The notes beneath the pieces were generated by a model, which saw nothing but the letters and a program-made list of their open reading frames with translations, ran no database searches and was not told the origin of the DNA. Below are positions 10,186 through 22,466 of a stretch of 64,000 nt of DNA, in pieces; position 1 is the stretch's first letter; each line of letters begins with the position of its first letter. Source of the stretch: Rhodoferax ferrireducens (GTDB lineage: Bacteria; Pseudomonadota; Gammaproteobacteria; Burkholderiales; Burkholderiaceae_C); contig NZ_QEII01000318.1 of NCBI RefSeq assembly GCF_003347515.1, positions 62,001 to 126,000 of the forward strand. Reading direction: 5' to 3'. Made by a program: the position numbers and the translations under genes.

Positions 10186-10222
10186 AAAGTCGCGCAAGTA
10201 TTTGATATTGCGCGACTTTTTT
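10186..10222 (+). terminator. Intrinsic terminator after leuA
   Basis: A perfect 12-base stem (AAAGTCGCGCAA, 10186-10197, with 10208-10219), ten-base loop, then a T run to 10222. It lies about 30 bases after the leuA stop, a strong rho-independent terminator. Confidence 0.9.
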
Positions 10223-10264
10223 GTATAAACTTGCAACATCGAGAAACAATTCGGAGATGGATAT

Positions 10265-11311
10265 ATGTCCTGTTCTCATCAGACTCCATTTGAAAACATT
10301 TTGCGCCGACTATTTTTCTTCTTTGGGCTTATAGGTTTCATTTTTGCCCTGTCGGTGCCGCAGGCTGATGCAGCTCAGAGGAAACGCCAAATTACAAAGT
10401 CTTCCAAAAGCCCGATTGTTGCGAAGCGAAAGATATCCAAGACATTTGGTGTCGTCAAGCGCAAGTCTGTCGTTCGTGCGGATGCTGTGCTATTGCGGCC
10501 GTCGTTTGGACAGATTGCCGGTTTGCATGGAGCGCAGGACGCACTGGATCTGAAGTCCAGTGTGGCTCTGGTGATTGACCAAGAGACCAGTGAAGTGCTG
10601 TTCAGCAAGAATGACAAAGCCATTTTGCCAATTGCATCGCTCACCAAGCTCATGACGGGATTGGTCATCAGTGAAGCACGCTTGCCCATGGAAGAGATAA
10701 TCACGATTTCTCAAGCAGACGTGGATACCGAAAAAGGTAGTTCATCCCGTTTGAGAGTGGGGACTGAGTTGAGTCGAGGTGAGCTGTTGCATCTGGCTCT
10801 AATGTCAAGCGAAAATCGCGCAGCGCATGCACTTGGCCGTAGTTATCCCGGTGGATTGCCTGTTTTTGTTGGGCTGATGAATGCAAAAGCCCAATTGATA
10901 GGCATGAAAGACACCGTTTATGCGGAGCCGACCGGGCTCTCAAGCAAAAATCAGTCCAGTGCGCGGGATCTCGTCAAACTGGTCAATATTGCGTATGGCG
11001 ATCCGATTTTGCGTGAGTTGTCTACCTCACCCGGACATCAAGTGGCCATTGGGAACCGGATGCTTCAATACAACAACACCAATCGTTTGGTGAAGAATCC
11101 ATCGTGGGACATCGGCCTGCAAAAGACCGGCTATATTACTGAAGCAGGTCAATGTCTGGTCATGCAAGCCAAAGTTGCAGGACGCAAACTGATCATGGTG
11201 TTTCTTGATTCGGCAGGGAAACTCAGTCGTATTGGTGATGCTGAGCGTGTTCGGCACTGGGTGGAGTCAATTCCCATAGCATCAGGATCGACTCCGCTGG
11301 CTGTGCAGTAG
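10265..11311 (+). CDS. pbpG: D-alanyl-D-alanine endopeptidase (penicillin-binding protein 7 type)
   Basis: A 348-residue periplasmic serine peptidase of the S11 family that trims peptidoglycan cross-links. A hydrophobic signal or anchor segment lies at about residues 14-36, ending PQADA. A basic Lys/Arg-rich linker (about 38-72) that may contact the wall follows. The three penicillin-binding motifs are present: SLTK at 125-128, SEN at 182-184 and KTG at 287-289. There is no long C-terminal amphipathic anchor as in PBP5. It is alone between a leuA terminator and a convergent IclR gene. Confidence 0.9.
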   Translation: MSCSHQTPFENILRRLFFFFGLIGFIFALSVPQADAAQRKRQITKSSKSPIVAKRKISKTFGVVKRKSVVRADAVLLRPSFGQIAGLHGAQDALDLKSSVALVIDQETSEVLFSKNDKAILPIASLTKLMTGLVISEARLPMEEIITISQADVDTEKGSSSRLRVGTELSRGELLHLALMSSENRAAHALGRSYPGGLPVFVGLMNAKAQLIGMKDTVYAEPTGLSSKNQSSARDLVKLVNIAYGDPILRELSTSPGHQVAIGNRMLQYNNTNRLVKNPSWDIGLQKTGYITEAGQCLVMQAKVAGRKLIMVFLDSAGKLSRIGDAERVRHWVESIPIASGSTPLAVQ

Positions 11312-11316
11312 ATTAC

Positions 11317-11342
11317 AGCTCCCTAATAAGGAATTAGGAGTT
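11317..11342. terminator. Weak hairpin between convergent genes
   Basis: CTCCCTAAT and ATTAGGAG pair across a 5-base loop with one bulged C, located between the 3' ends of pbpG and the IclR gene. It could serve as a two-way terminator, but the stem is short and T runs are poor. Confidence 0.35.
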
Positions 11343-11355
11343 CCTTGCTTTGCCA

Positions 11356-12144
11356 TTAACTGACAGAGTCAGGTTTATAGCCCAAAGTCGTTGAAATTTC
11401 CCGTGCGGTCGCCTGCAATTTGGGTAGCCACTCTTCTTCCAATCGTCCTGCTGGCGCAGAAATTGACAGGCCGGCTATCAATGTGCCTTGGTCGTCGTAA
11501 ATGCCAGCGGCCATGCAACGTACGCCAAGTTCAAGTTCTTCGTTGTCATGAGCATTGCCATACTGACGCACTTTTGAAAGTTCACGTTCCAGTGCAGGCA
11601 ATTGGGTCAGGCTGTTTTTGGTGTGACCACTCAATCCAGTACGTGTGGCGTAGGCTCGTACCCGTTGCGGGTCGTCTGCCGCCAAAAAAAGTTTGCCCAC
11701 TGAAGTCAGATGCAATGGGGCACGTCCTCCGATGGCTCGGACGACCTGCATACCTGACCGTTCGCTGTAAGTGCGTTCGATATACACGATTTCGTCGCCT
11801 TGGCGCACGCTCAAATTGACGGGTTGTTGGATCAATTTGTGCAGTTCCCGCATTGGCACCAATGCTGCATCACGCACATTGAGACGGTTTTTTACCAGAT
11901 TTCCCAGTTCAAGCAGTCGCATGCCGAGGCGGTAACATCCCGGCTGAGGTCGATCAACAAAACGGCCAGTAGCCAGATCATTTAGCAGACGGTGTGTTGT
12001 GGATGGATGCAGGCCAGTTTTCTCACTGATCTCTTTGAGAGAAATCGCTTCTTCTCGAGACGCCAAAACGTCCATCAGCATGAACATGCGTTCAATGACC
12101 TGAACTGTCGGGGTGGTCGGAATGCTGGAATCATTTTTTCGCAT
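11356..12144 (-). CDS. IclR family transcriptional regulator
   Basis: A 262-residue regulator from the ATG at 12144, which has AGGAG seven bases upstream; a longer frame to 12255 lacks a site and similarity. The N-terminal winged helix-turn-helix includes ISLKEISEKTGLHPSTTHRLL (about residues 35-55, given here in family form as KEISEKTGLHPSTTHRLL). The C-terminal IclR effector domain contains GGRAPLHLTSVGKLFLA, ELELGVRCMAAGIYD and LSISAPAGR. The target is not evident: neighbours are pbpG and the aat-bpt pair, neither a usual IclR target. It probably regulates a catabolic operon elsewhere. Confidence 0.88.
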   Translation of the reverse strand: MRKNDSSIPTTPTVQVIERMFMLMDVLASREEAISLKEISEKTGLHPSTTHRLLNDLATGRFVDRPQPGCYRLGMRLLELGNLVKNRLNVRDAALVPMRELHKLIQQPVNLSVRQGDEIVYIERTYSERSGMQVVRAIGGRAPLHLTSVGKLFLAADDPQRVRAYATRTGLSGHTKNSLTQLPALERELSKVRQYGNAHDNEELELGVRCMAAGIYDDQGTLIAGLSISAPAGRLEEEWLPKLQATAREISTTLGYKPDSVS

Positions 12145-12221
12145 GGTGCTCCTGATGTGCGCGCCTATTATTTTATCTGGTGAAATGCTATTCTTGCTTG
12201 GGGAAACTAGGGGCGTCAAAT

Positions 12222-12974
12222 TTACGTCTGGTTGAGGCGCTTGCCTGAAACCCACGTACCATCTATAAGGAGTTCCAACGGTTTGAATCTCGCCTTGTAG
12301 TTCATTTTTTGACTCTCGTTAATCCAATAGCCGAGATAGACGTGCGGAAGCTTGAGTGTCTTTGCTTGTGCGATCTGCCATAAGACGTTGTATGTGCCAT
12401 AGCTGCTATTGGACTCGGGTTCATAAAAGGTGTATACAGCCGAAATCCCGTCATCGAGCACGTCAAGGATCGAGACCATTTTCAATGCTCCGGGCATGCC
12501 GTCGGCCTGCGTCTCACGGAATTCAACCAGTCGCGAGTTCACCCGGCTCTGCAGCAGGAATTGCGTGTACTGGTCGATGCTGTCTTGGTCCATGCCGCCG
12601 CCAGCGTGCCGCCCGTGTTGATAACGGAGATACAGACTGTAGTGTTCTTGTACGAAACACAGTTTGAGCACTCTGGCTTGCAGGTTCAAATGACGTGACC
12701 ATGCGCGACGCTGGCTTCTGTCGGGCTGAAATTCGTTTGCTAGTACCCGCAACGGTGTGCAGGCATGGCATCCGTCGCAATAAGGCCGGTAGGTAAACAC
12801 GCCGCTACGTCGAAAACCCTTGCCTACCAGTTCGGAGTAGGTGACGTTGTTGATCAAATGGCTGGGTGTCGCCACTTGAGACCTGGCCTGCTTTCCTGGC
12901 AGATAGCTACAGGGATAGGGCGCGGTCGCATAAAACTGCAGCGCCTGTAAAGGAAGGTCCTTAAGATGCGTCAC
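12222..12974 (-). CDS. bpt: Aspartate/glutamate leucyltransferase (Bpt, ATE family)
   Basis: Transfers leucine from Leu-tRNA to N-terminal Asp or Glu of proteins, marking them for ClpS/ClpAP degradation. The likely start is the GTG at 12974 overlapping the TGA of aat (GTGA), giving 250 residues, close to the family's ~247; an ATG at 13031 lies inside aat. The ATE N-terminal cysteine motif is [16 protein letters not shown] (C-x2-C-x2-C). The C-terminal domain has [20 protein letters not shown], here split as YLGYWI and [12 protein letters not shown]. Coupling to aat puts both N-degron transferases in one operon. Confidence 0.9.
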   Translation of the reverse strand: MTHLKDLPLQALQFYATAPYPCSYLPGKQARSQVATPSHLINNVTYSELVGKGFRRSGVFTYRPYCDGCHACTPLRVLANEFQPDRSQRRAWSRHLNLQARVLKLCFVQEHYSLYLRYQHGRHAGGGMDQDSIDQYTQFLLQSRVNSRLVEFRETQADGMPGALKMVSILDVLDDGISAVYTFYEPESNSSYGTYNVLWQIAQAKTLKLPHVYLGYWINESQKMNYKARFKPLELLIDGTWVSGKRLNQT

Positions 12975-13735
12975 GTTGGTGTCGCTTTCAATGGCAGTAG
13001 CTCTTGCCAGTATAGGGGGGCGAATTTCCACACCGGGCCTGGCTGAACGAGATCTGTCGCCACTTGCGTCAAAAACACATCACGGGAGATTTCATGTGCG
13101 CCCAAAGAGGCCAGATGGCGGGTGTTTTGCTGACAATCGATCTGCCGGATCCCGTGGTGACGACAAAACCCAACCAGCGCCGCGAGTGCAATTTTGGAGG
13201 CGTCAGTTGAGTAGCTGAACATTGATTCACCGAATACGGCCTTCCCCAGCGCAACGCAGTACAAGCCGCCAGCAAGCTTGCCATTGGCCCAAGTCTCTAC
13301 ACTGTGGGCAAAGCCTGCCCCGTGCAATTTGCCATAGGCCGCAATCATGTCAGGTACTATCCACGTGCCTGACTGGCCATCGCGGGGGCTTGTTGAACAG
13401 GCTTGAATCACTTGTTCAAAGGCTGAGTCCATGCGAATTTCGCAGCTGGGTGTCCTGCAAAATTTTTCAAGAGTTTTCCGAAATGATGGGTGCACCCGGA
13501 ATTTGGAGACATCAAGCACCATTCTGGGATTGGGGCTCCACCAAAGTGTGGGCTGCCCTTCGCTGTACCAAGGAAAAATCCCATGACTGTAAGCTTGCCG
13601 CAGCGTGTCGACATCCAACGCACCACCTGCAGCCAGCAGTCCCGGCGCCGGTGAATTTTCGTCCCATGCTTGACTTGCTGGTGGAAAGCATTGACTCGGC
13701 GCGAGCCAGGGGATCGGTGGAGGTTGGGGTGGCAT
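12971..13735 (-). CDS. aat: Leucyl/phenylalanyl-tRNA--protein transferase
   Basis: Adds Leu or Phe to N-terminal Arg or Lys of proteins, creating primary N-degrons for the ClpS adaptor. The 254-residue protein has the family core [29 protein letters not shown] (around residues 32-60), [27 protein letters not shown] sequence (here [18 protein letters not shown]) and [18 protein letters not shown]. Upstream are a short Pro-rich start and the tRNA pair on the other strand. Start taken at the first [14 protein letters not shown] is typical of a variable N-terminus. Confidence 0.94.
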   Translation of the reverse strand: MPPQPPPIPWLAPSQCFPPASQAWDENSPAPGLLAAGGALDVDTLRQAYSHGIFPWYSEGQPTLWWSPNPRMVLDVSKFRVHPSFRKTLEKFCRTPSCEIRMDSAFEQVIQACSTSPRDGQSGTWIVPDMIAAYGKLHGAGFAHSVETWANGKLAGGLYCVALGKAVFGESMFSYSTDASKIALAALVGFCRHHGIRQIDCQQNTRHLASLGAHEISRDVFLTQVATDLVQPGPVWKFAPLYWQELLPLKATPT

Positions 13736-13864
13736 TGTCAGACTGTAGCCGATGGGGGAGATATGTAGATCTCGTTTTTTTGTTGAAATCCCTTTGCTTA
13801 TTCATCAGAAAATGTCAGTTTTGCGGGGGAATAGGTGTTGTGACCCGTTACAATGCATGCATGT

Positions 13865-13941
<77 letters not shown>

Positions 13942-13961
13942 TATCTTCTTTCTCTCGATCT

Positions 13962-14038
13962 CTGCCCGTAGCTCAGTTGGATAGAGCAACAGCCTTCTAA
14001 GCTGTGGGTCGGGGGTTCGATCCCCTCCGGGCAGACCA
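13962..14038 (+). tRNA. tRNA-Arg (anticodon TCT)
   Basis: A 77-base cloverleaf with acceptor arms CTGCCCG and CGGGCAG, anticodon stem ACAGC/GCTGT around loop CTTCTAA (anticodon TCT), T-arm GGTTCGATCC, and encoded ACCA end. It lies 20 bases after tRNA-Pro and is likely co-transcribed. Reads the rare AGA/AGG codons. Confidence 0.95.
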
Positions 14039-14260
14039 TGCCAGACGATCATAGCCACTATTTATGCTTTTCGGCATCAAGTCAGGGTGTCGCCAGGCAG
14101 CCAGGGTGGAAGTAACACGAAATTCCTTCTCTCACTTCATTCTTGAAGACCTCGATTTTTGCGATATTCGATGCAGATTAATGCCAGACAAATAAATCTA
14201 TTGGTCAGGCTGGCTATGATCGTCGCGAAGGCTTGACTAAATAGGGGGGAGGATCTCGGT

Positions 14261-14494
14261 ATGAGGATGGTTTTTGGCGTTTTGAGTTTATTGGTCGTCG
14301 TCGCAGTGATAGGTATCTTGGCCAAGCAACAGTTTGGGTCACTGACAGGCGCACTCCCTGCAACCGGTGCGTCTTCTGTCGTTTCCTCGCCCGTGGCGAC
14401 AGCGCAGCAACAAAGTCTCCAGCTACAAAACCAGGTCAGGAAATCGGTAGCAGACGCGATGCAGCAGGCGCGACCCGAGGCCGACGAAAAATGA
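14261..14494 (+). CDS. Small single-pass membrane protein, unknown function
   Basis: A 77-residue product with a hydrophobic N-terminal helix (about residues 3-21) then a polar Ala/Ser/Gln-rich region ending in charged residues. GGGGAGG lies about nine bases before the ATG at 14261. Its stop overlaps the start of the DUF2844 gene (ATGA, 14491-14494), so it is the first gene of a three-gene operon of exported or membrane proteins. I do not recognise a family. It may assist export or anchoring of its partners, but this is only context. Confidence 0.65.
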   Translation: MRMVFGVLSLLVVVAVIGILAKQQFGSLTGALPATGASSVVSSPVATAQQQSLQLQNQVRKSVADAMQQARPEADEK

Positions 14495-14994
14495 AGGGCC
14501 TGAACTATTGGTCCAATACGGTTCGAGTACTGTTGTTCATTTTGGCGCTGGCGGCCAACTCGGGTGAAGTGATGGCCGCACTGGGGCGTGGGCCATCCGA
14601 GCTTCCGGCGGCCGTATCGTCGAACCCGGCATCCGGTGCACGAATGTCTGCGGCTTCTCCAGCTCTCAGATCCAGCCCTTACACGCTTTACGAAGTCCTG
14701 CTTGAAAATGGGACAACCGTTCGGGAATATGCAACGCCTGCTGGGCTGGTTTTCGCGGTGACTTGGCGTGGGCCTGTGTTGCCAGACCTGAATGTCCTGT
14801 TGGGTGACTATTTCAAAACCTTCAAGGTCGAAACGGACCAGATGCGACAGGCCGGCAGACGAGGTTCACCCGTCAGTATTGAAGGCGGCGGACTGGTCGT
14901 CAGGTCCAACGGGCGCATGCGCAATTTTTTCGGTTACGCCTATGTGCCCGACCTGGTTCCGGCCGGTGTCAATATCAAAGATGTACTGCAGTAA
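14491..14994 (+). CDS. DUF2844 family exported protein
   Basis: A 167-residue protein with a signal peptide (hydrophobic residues ~12-30, ending VMAA). The mature region contains YTLYEVLLENGTTVREYA, GLVFAVTWRGPVLPDL and LLGDYF, the pattern of DUF2844. The C-terminal half is Gly/Arg-rich with LVVRSNGRMRNFFGYAYVPDLVP. DUF2844 genes are commonly followed by DUF3443 genes in Burkholderiales, as here, with a 4-base gap to the next start. Function unknown; the pairing suggests a partner or chaperone of the DUF3443 lipoprotein. Confidence 0.8.
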   Translation: MKGLNYWSNTVRVLLFILALAANSGEVMAALGRGPSELPAAVSSNPASGARMSAASPALRSSPYTLYEVLLENGTTVREYATPAGLVFAVTWRGPVLPDLNVLLGDYFKTFKVETDQMRQAGRRGSPVSIEGGGLVVRSNGRMRNFFGYAYVPDLVPAGVNIKDVLQ

Positions 14995-14998
14995 TACT

Positions 14999-16255
14999 AT
15001 GAGTCGTGCCGTCGCCCTTGCCCTTGCCCTTGTGATGACCTTGGTGACAGCCTGCGGCGGCGGTGGCGGCGGATCAGCGCCTGAGGTGACCAGCGCGGCC
15101 GGCCTCCCCACGTTGAATATTCCACCCAGTCAACTTGGCGCGAGCAATGTGCTTCCCGTTACGGTAGATGCGGGCCCTGCCAACACCGGCTACAACGTCA
15201 ACCGTTTGTACACGGATGTCACTATCTGCCAGCCCGGTAGCAGCACCCAATGCCAAACCATTCACCATGTGCTGGTGGATACCGGTTCCACCGGCCTTCG
15301 CCTATTGTCCAGCGCAATGGCGCCTGCCTTGAATTTGAACCGCCAGACCGTCAGTGCTGGCTTGCCGTTGCTGAATTGCGCGCAGTTCGTTGACAACACC
15401 TTCGCTTGGGGGCCAGTGGCGACGGCTGACATATGGCTGGCTGGTAAAACTGCCGCGAACGTGCCGATTCAGATTATTGCAGACCAGGCCTATAACAGTC
15501 AGGCTGCGGCATGTTCGGTCGGTGGCTCGGCGATCACTACCGCTGCGGTGCTTGGCGCCAACGGTATTATTGGACTTGGATTGTTCAAGGAAGACTGTGG
15601 GTCGGGCTGCGCCGCCATTACCAACAACGGTTTCTATTACACCTGCACCGATGCCACCTGCGCAGCCATCAGCGGCGTCAAGATAAGTAAGGACCAGCAG
15701 GTGAAGAATCCGGTGGCCTTGTTCGCGACAGATAACAACGGCGTGCTGATCGATTTGCCAGCCGTCAGCGCAGCCGGCGCAAGCACCTTGAGCGGTTCGC
15801 TTGTTTTCGGTATCAGTACCCAGTCCAACAATCAGTTCACCTCCGGTGCAATTCTGACGACAAGCGCCTCGGGCTACATCACTACTGTGCTTGCGGGGCA
15901 AAGCCTGAGCACCAGCTTTATCGACACTGGATCCAATGGCCTGTACTTTGATTCCAGCACGATTCCCCGCTGCACAGGCAGCAGCGCCGGTTTTTATTGC
16001 CCGACCTCACTCACCACCTTGTCGGCCACGCTGCGTGGTGCCAATACGGTGGCTGCGCCAGTTTCGTTTTCTGTAGACAATGCATCGGCGATGTTTGTGG
16101 GGGGCACCAAGACCGTTCTTCCAACCTTGGCTGGCAATATAGGTGACTCGAATACTTTTGATTGGGGTTTGCCCTTCTTTTACGGACGCCGGGTGTTTAT
16201 CGGCATCGAGGGGCAATCCTCAACGCTTGGAACCGGTCCTCTCTACGCTTTCTGA
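14999..16255 (+). CDS. DUF3443 family lipoprotein with two pepsin-like DTGS motifs
   Basis: From the ATG at 14999 the product is 418 residues; the open frame reaching 14792 runs through the upstream gene and is not used. A lipoprotein signal ends LVTAC at Cys19, followed by a Gly run as flexible linker. The body has two lobes. Lobe one has VDTGSTGLRLL (Asp94) and later NGIIGLGLF (~189-196). Lobe two has IDTGSNGLYF (Asp309) and LPFFYGRRVFIGIE (~391-404). This order mirrors pepsin-family aspartic proteases (DTGS, GILGL, DTG[ST], and a final LG-D-FxxxxYxVFD-type strand). DUF3443 has no assigned function known to me; proteolysis is an inference from motif layout. Nine or more cysteines suggest disulfides in the envelope. 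Confidence 0.82.
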   Translation: MSRAVALALALVMTLVTACGGGGGGSAPEVTSAAGLPTLNIPPSQLGASNVLPVTVDAGPANTGYNVNRLYTDVTICQPGSSTQCQTIHHVLVDTGSTGLRLLSSAMAPALNLNRQTVSAGLPLLNCAQFVDNTFAWGPVATADIWLAGKTAANVPIQIIADQAYNSQAAACSVGGSAITTAAVLGANGIIGLGLFKEDCGSGCAAITNNGFYYTCTDATCAAISGVKISKDQQVKNPVALFATDNNGVLIDLPAVSAAGASTLSGSLVFGISTQSNNQFTSGAILTTSASGYITTVLAGQSLSTSFIDTGSNGLYFDSSTIPRCTGSSAGFYCPTSLTTLSATLRGANTVAAPVSFSVDNASAMFVGGTKTVLPTLAGNIGDSNTFDWGLPFFYGRRVFIGIEGQSSTLGTGPLYAF

Positions 16256-16266
16256 AACTACGCGGT

Positions 16267-16914
16267 TCAGATGGCCGCTTCCAGGCCGTTCTTGAAGTGT
16301 TCCTGCATGCGCTGCATCGCCAGCGCTGCATCCCTTGCCGCAATGGCGGCAATCACGGCGCGGTGCTCATTCAATGATTCGCCGATGCGACCTGATTTCA
16401 GGAGCGAGTTGTGACGGTTCAACTTCATGACCTTGCGCAGGTCGGCCACCATCTGATCGCGCCAGCGGTTGTTGGCAATCTCCAGCAGCCGTGTGTGAAA
16501 GCGTTCGTTGATTTCGAAAAAACGTTCACGGTCTTGCACCTCGGGCCTGGCTGCAGCCTCCAACTCATCATGCAGGGTTTGCAGTTCCCTAATTTGAGGT
16601 TCGCTGGCCGTCGCCGCTACCACGCCTGCCGCGTCCGCCTCCAGCAAGGCGAGCAGGTGATAAACATCGGTCAGGTCGCGTTCTGACACTTCAGTCACGT
16701 AGGCGCCACGCCTTACTTTCATGGTGACCAGGCCTTCCGCGGCCAGCACCTTGAGCGCCTCCCTAAGGGGTGTACGGCTGATGCCATAGGCTTCGGCAAT
16801 CTTCAACTCGTCAATCCAGCTACCAGGCTCCAGTTCACGGTTGAAAATTCGCTGACGCAGGAGTTCGGCCACCTCTTCATAGAGTGCACGGGGAGATAGG
16901 GAAAGTGCTGCCAT
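16267..16914 (-). CDS. GntR family regulator, FadR/FCD subfamily
   Basis: A 215-residue regulator with an N-terminal winged helix (YEEVAELLRQRIFNRELEPG, then LKIAEAYGISRTPLREALKVL) and a helical C-terminal FCD ligand domain containing ETNERFH-type sequence (here FFEINERFHTRLLEIANN) and a late EHRAVIAAIAARD with metal-binding histidines. It is divergent from the methylmalonyl-CoA mutase gene across a 154-base AT-rich gap, so it probably controls the propionyl-CoA pathway genes and itself. The effector would then be a pathway intermediate; this is inference. Confidence 0.9.
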   Translation of the reverse strand: MAALSLSPRALYEEVAELLRQRIFNRELEPGSWIDELKIAEAYGISRTPLREALKVLAAEGLVTMKVRRGAYVTEVSERDLTDVYHLLALLEADAAGVVAATASEPQIRELQTLHDELEAAARPEVQDRERFFEINERFHTRLLEIANNRWRDQMVADLRKVMKLNRHNSLLKSGRIGESLNEHRAVIAAIAARDAALAMQRMQEHFKNGLEAAI

Positions 16915-16990
16915 GGCACGAATTGTAAGCTTGAAACAATTTTTTTAATCAATAATTATAAATAACGTAAACTAGTGCTAATTCCTTCAA

Positions 16991-17028
16991 GCACGCTCAG
17001 GCCTGGATTCTTTCAGGCCTGAGCGTGC
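16991..17028 (+). other. Perfect 15-base hairpin in the mcm leader
   Basis: GCACGCTCAGGCCTG (16991-17005) pairs exactly with 17014-17028 around an 8-base loop, 41 bases before the mcm ATG. A T-rich stretch (17031-17041) follows. It could be an attenuator, an mRNA-stability element or a repeat copy. It is far too small to be a cobalamin riboswitch. Confidence 0.6.
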
Positions 17029-17068
17029 CATACTTATTTTTACAAACCCACCGCGAACGACAGCCGTC

Positions 17069-19225
<2,157 letters not shown>

Positions 19226-19259
19226 AGGAGTTGGCGTCAGATCCCAATTCAAAACAACA

Positions 19260-20294
19260 ATGCCGACGGAGACAAACAGCGTGCCGCGAAATGGAGCTTT
19301 CAATCCGGTTTCCCTTGCCGCGATCGTGCAGGGCGCAGGTGCGCAGCAACGTCGCGCCATCGCCAAGGCTATCACCCTGCTCGAATCGACCCGCGCCGAT
19401 CACCGTGTGCTGGCCGATGAATTGCTGACGGCGCTGCTGCCGCACACCGGCAAGTCGTTTCGCCTGGGCATCAGCGGCGTGCCGGGCGTTGGCAAATCGA
19501 CCTTCATCGAAGTACTCGGTCTGTACTTGATCAATCAAGGCCACCGTGTGGCGGTGCTCACCATCGACCCCTCTTCCACGGTCTCGGGTGGCTCCATCCT
19601 GGGCGACAAGACCCGCATGGAGAAACTTTCGATGCACGAGAGTGCCTATATCCGCCCCAGCCCCAGCAGCGGCACATTGGGTGGCGTGGCTGAAAAAACG
19701 CGCGAGGCCGTGCTGGTCTGTGAGGCGGCAGGTTATGACATCGTGATTGTGGAAACGGTCGGTGTCGGTCAATCGGAGACCGCTGTCGCCAATATGACCG
19801 ACATGTTTGTTTTGATGCAACTGCCCAACGCGGGCGATGATCTGCAGGCCATCAAAAAGGGTGTGATGGAGCTGGCCGATCTGGTGGTGATCAATAAGGC
19901 CGATATCGACGCCATTGCCGCCCAGCGCGCGCAGCTGCAAATCACGGCAGCGATGCAACTGCTGGGACTGTTTGGTAGCCACGATGAAAAAAACTGGCAC
20001 CCCAAGGCGCTGCAGCTCAGTGCCTTGAACGGGCAGGGCGTGGACACCTTTTGGGCGGCCGTGACCGAATTCAGAACCCTGCAAACCGCCAACGGCAAGC
20101 TGGCCGTGCGCCGCCAGCAGCAGTCGCTGGCCTGGATGTGGGAGCGCATTGACGCCGGTCTGAAACAGGCGTTTCGTCAGCATCCCGTAGTGCAGGCCTT
20201 GCTGCCCCAGCTTACCCAAGAGGTACTGGCAGGCCGCATGGCGGCCTCTACTGCAGCACGAAATATGCTCCTGGCCCAGATGAATAGAGCGTAA
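19260..20294 (+). CDS. meaB: MeaB/ArgK-type GTPase, mutase chaperone
   Basis: A G3E-family GTPase that protects methylmalonyl-CoA mutase and helps load and repair its adenosylcobalamin. From the ATG at 19260 the product is 344 residues. The open frame runs far into mcm in another phase, so this start is a judgement; it lies just behind mcm and precedes [16 protein letters not shown]. Walker A is GVPGVGKST near residues 74-82. The [21 protein letters not shown] block, quoted in parts ([16 protein letters not shown]), and the [10 protein letters not shown] and NKAD nucleotide motifs follow. The gene pairing with mcm supports the chaperone role. Confidence 0.94.
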   Translation: MPTETNSVPRNGAFNPVSLAAIVQGAGAQQRRAIAKAITLLESTRADHRVLADELLTALLPHTGKSFRLGISGVPGVGKSTFIEVLGLYLINQGHRVAVLTIDPSSTVSGGSILGDKTRMEKLSMHESAYIRPSPSSGTLGGVAEKTREAVLVCEAAGYDIVIVETVGVGQSETAVANMTDMFVLMQLPNAGDDLQAIKKGVMELADLVVINKADIDAIAAQRAQLQITAAMQLLGLFGSHDEKNWHPKALQLSALNGQGVDTFWAAVTEFRTLQTANGKLAVRRQQQSLAWMWERIDAGLKQAFRQHPVVQALLPQLTQEVLAGRMAASTAARNMLLAQMNRA

Positions 20295-20297
20295 GTA

Positions 20298-20314
20298 GCT
20301 ATAAAAACAATAGC
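20298..20314. repeat. Short hairpin repeat, copy 1
   Basis: GCTATAAAAACAATAGC, a 5-base stem with 7-base loop, just after the meaB stop. Sixteen of its bases recur exactly at 34661-34676. The form resembles a small hairpin repeat that I associate with Comamonadaceae genomes. Confidence 0.5.
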
Positions 20315-20372
20315 AATAACCGAATCGCAATCAACGACAGAGACGATCAGGACTTCGTAAAGAAAGAAAACC

Positions 20373-21905
<1,533 letters not shown>

Positions 21906-21920
21906 GTGCAAGGTGCTGCT

Positions 21921-22208
21921 ATGCCCAAAGCCGCTCACGCTTCGCAAGCCAAAGTGCTGACCGATATCCCCAATATCGGAAAGTCCATCGCGCAAGACTT
22001 GCGCGGCCTGGGCATTACGACGCCGGCCCAGGTGGCTGCCATGGACCCGATTGCGGTGTATGACGCCTTGCGCACCCCTATGGGGCATCGGCACGATCCC
22101 TGTGTGCTGGACACTTTTTTGGCTGCCAAGGACTTTATGAGCGGCGGTCCTGCGCTGCCTTGGTGGCACTTCACGCCGCTGCGCAAGGCTATGAAGCTGG
22201 GGGCTTGA
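21921..22208 (+). CDS. Helix-hairpin-helix protein (Cdd1-like)
   Basis: A 95-residue protein with an N-terminal helix-hairpin-helix, LTDIPNIGKSIAQDLRGLGI, and a body of Cdd1 ('pathogenicity locus') type: DPIAVYDALRTPMGHRHDPCVLDTFLAA and LPWWHFTPLRKA (in parts). I use the ATG at 21921 with AAGG upstream; the frame begins at a GTG directly after pccB. The domain is related to the C-terminal part of TfoX-type proteins and may bind DNA, but no function is established. It sits within the pccB-pccA operon and may simply be a passenger. Confidence 0.8.
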   Translation: MPKAAHASQAKVLTDIPNIGKSIAQDLRGLGITTPAQVAAMDPIAVYDALRTPMGHRHDPCVLDTFLAAKDFMSGGPALPWWHFTPLRKAMKLGA

Positions 22209-22246
22209 TAGATATGAGACTGAAAGCTGTGAGCCTATTTCGTTCC

Positions 22247-22466
22247 GGGTCAGGCTGCCTGGGTGCTCTGCTTCGTGTCCCCCGGCCTTCGGCCTCCTCC
22301 TTGACCTGCGCAGAACACCCAGGCAGCCTGACCCTTCCGTTGCGTGGTTTTCTTGGCCGCAGAAAAGACCATTCGCAGCGGCAGGCTTGGGGTATCTGCC
22401 GCGGCGAAGTCAAGGAGGAGGCCGAAGGCCGGGGGACATGAGCGGCGGCGGATACCCCAAGCCTGC
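22247..22466. repeat. Composite palindromic element, units 1 and 2
   Basis: Two structured units in opposite orientation between the HhH gene and pccA. Unit 1: outer stem 22247-22265 with 22316-22334 (19 of 19 paired). Its core is at 22277-22305, reading GTCAAGGAGGAGG...GGGGGAC on the minus strand. Unit 2: stem 22381-22396 with 22451-22466 (16 of 16), core at 22409-22437 on the plus strand. The two 29-base cores are exact reverse complements. Each core contains a small hairpin GGCC-GAA-GGCC. Several short frames here are by-products. This stretch is the 333-base gap before pccA; I see no gene in it. Confidence 0.85.

Noticed and set aside
16915-17068. Cobalamin riboswitch before methylmalonyl-CoA mutase
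   Set aside because: The gap is 154 bases with only a simple hairpin; the B12 box and multi-helix core were not seen.
22247-22466. CRISPR array
   Set aside because: The repeats are inverted, only two per site, and separated by unequal non-spacer sequence; no cas gene nearby.
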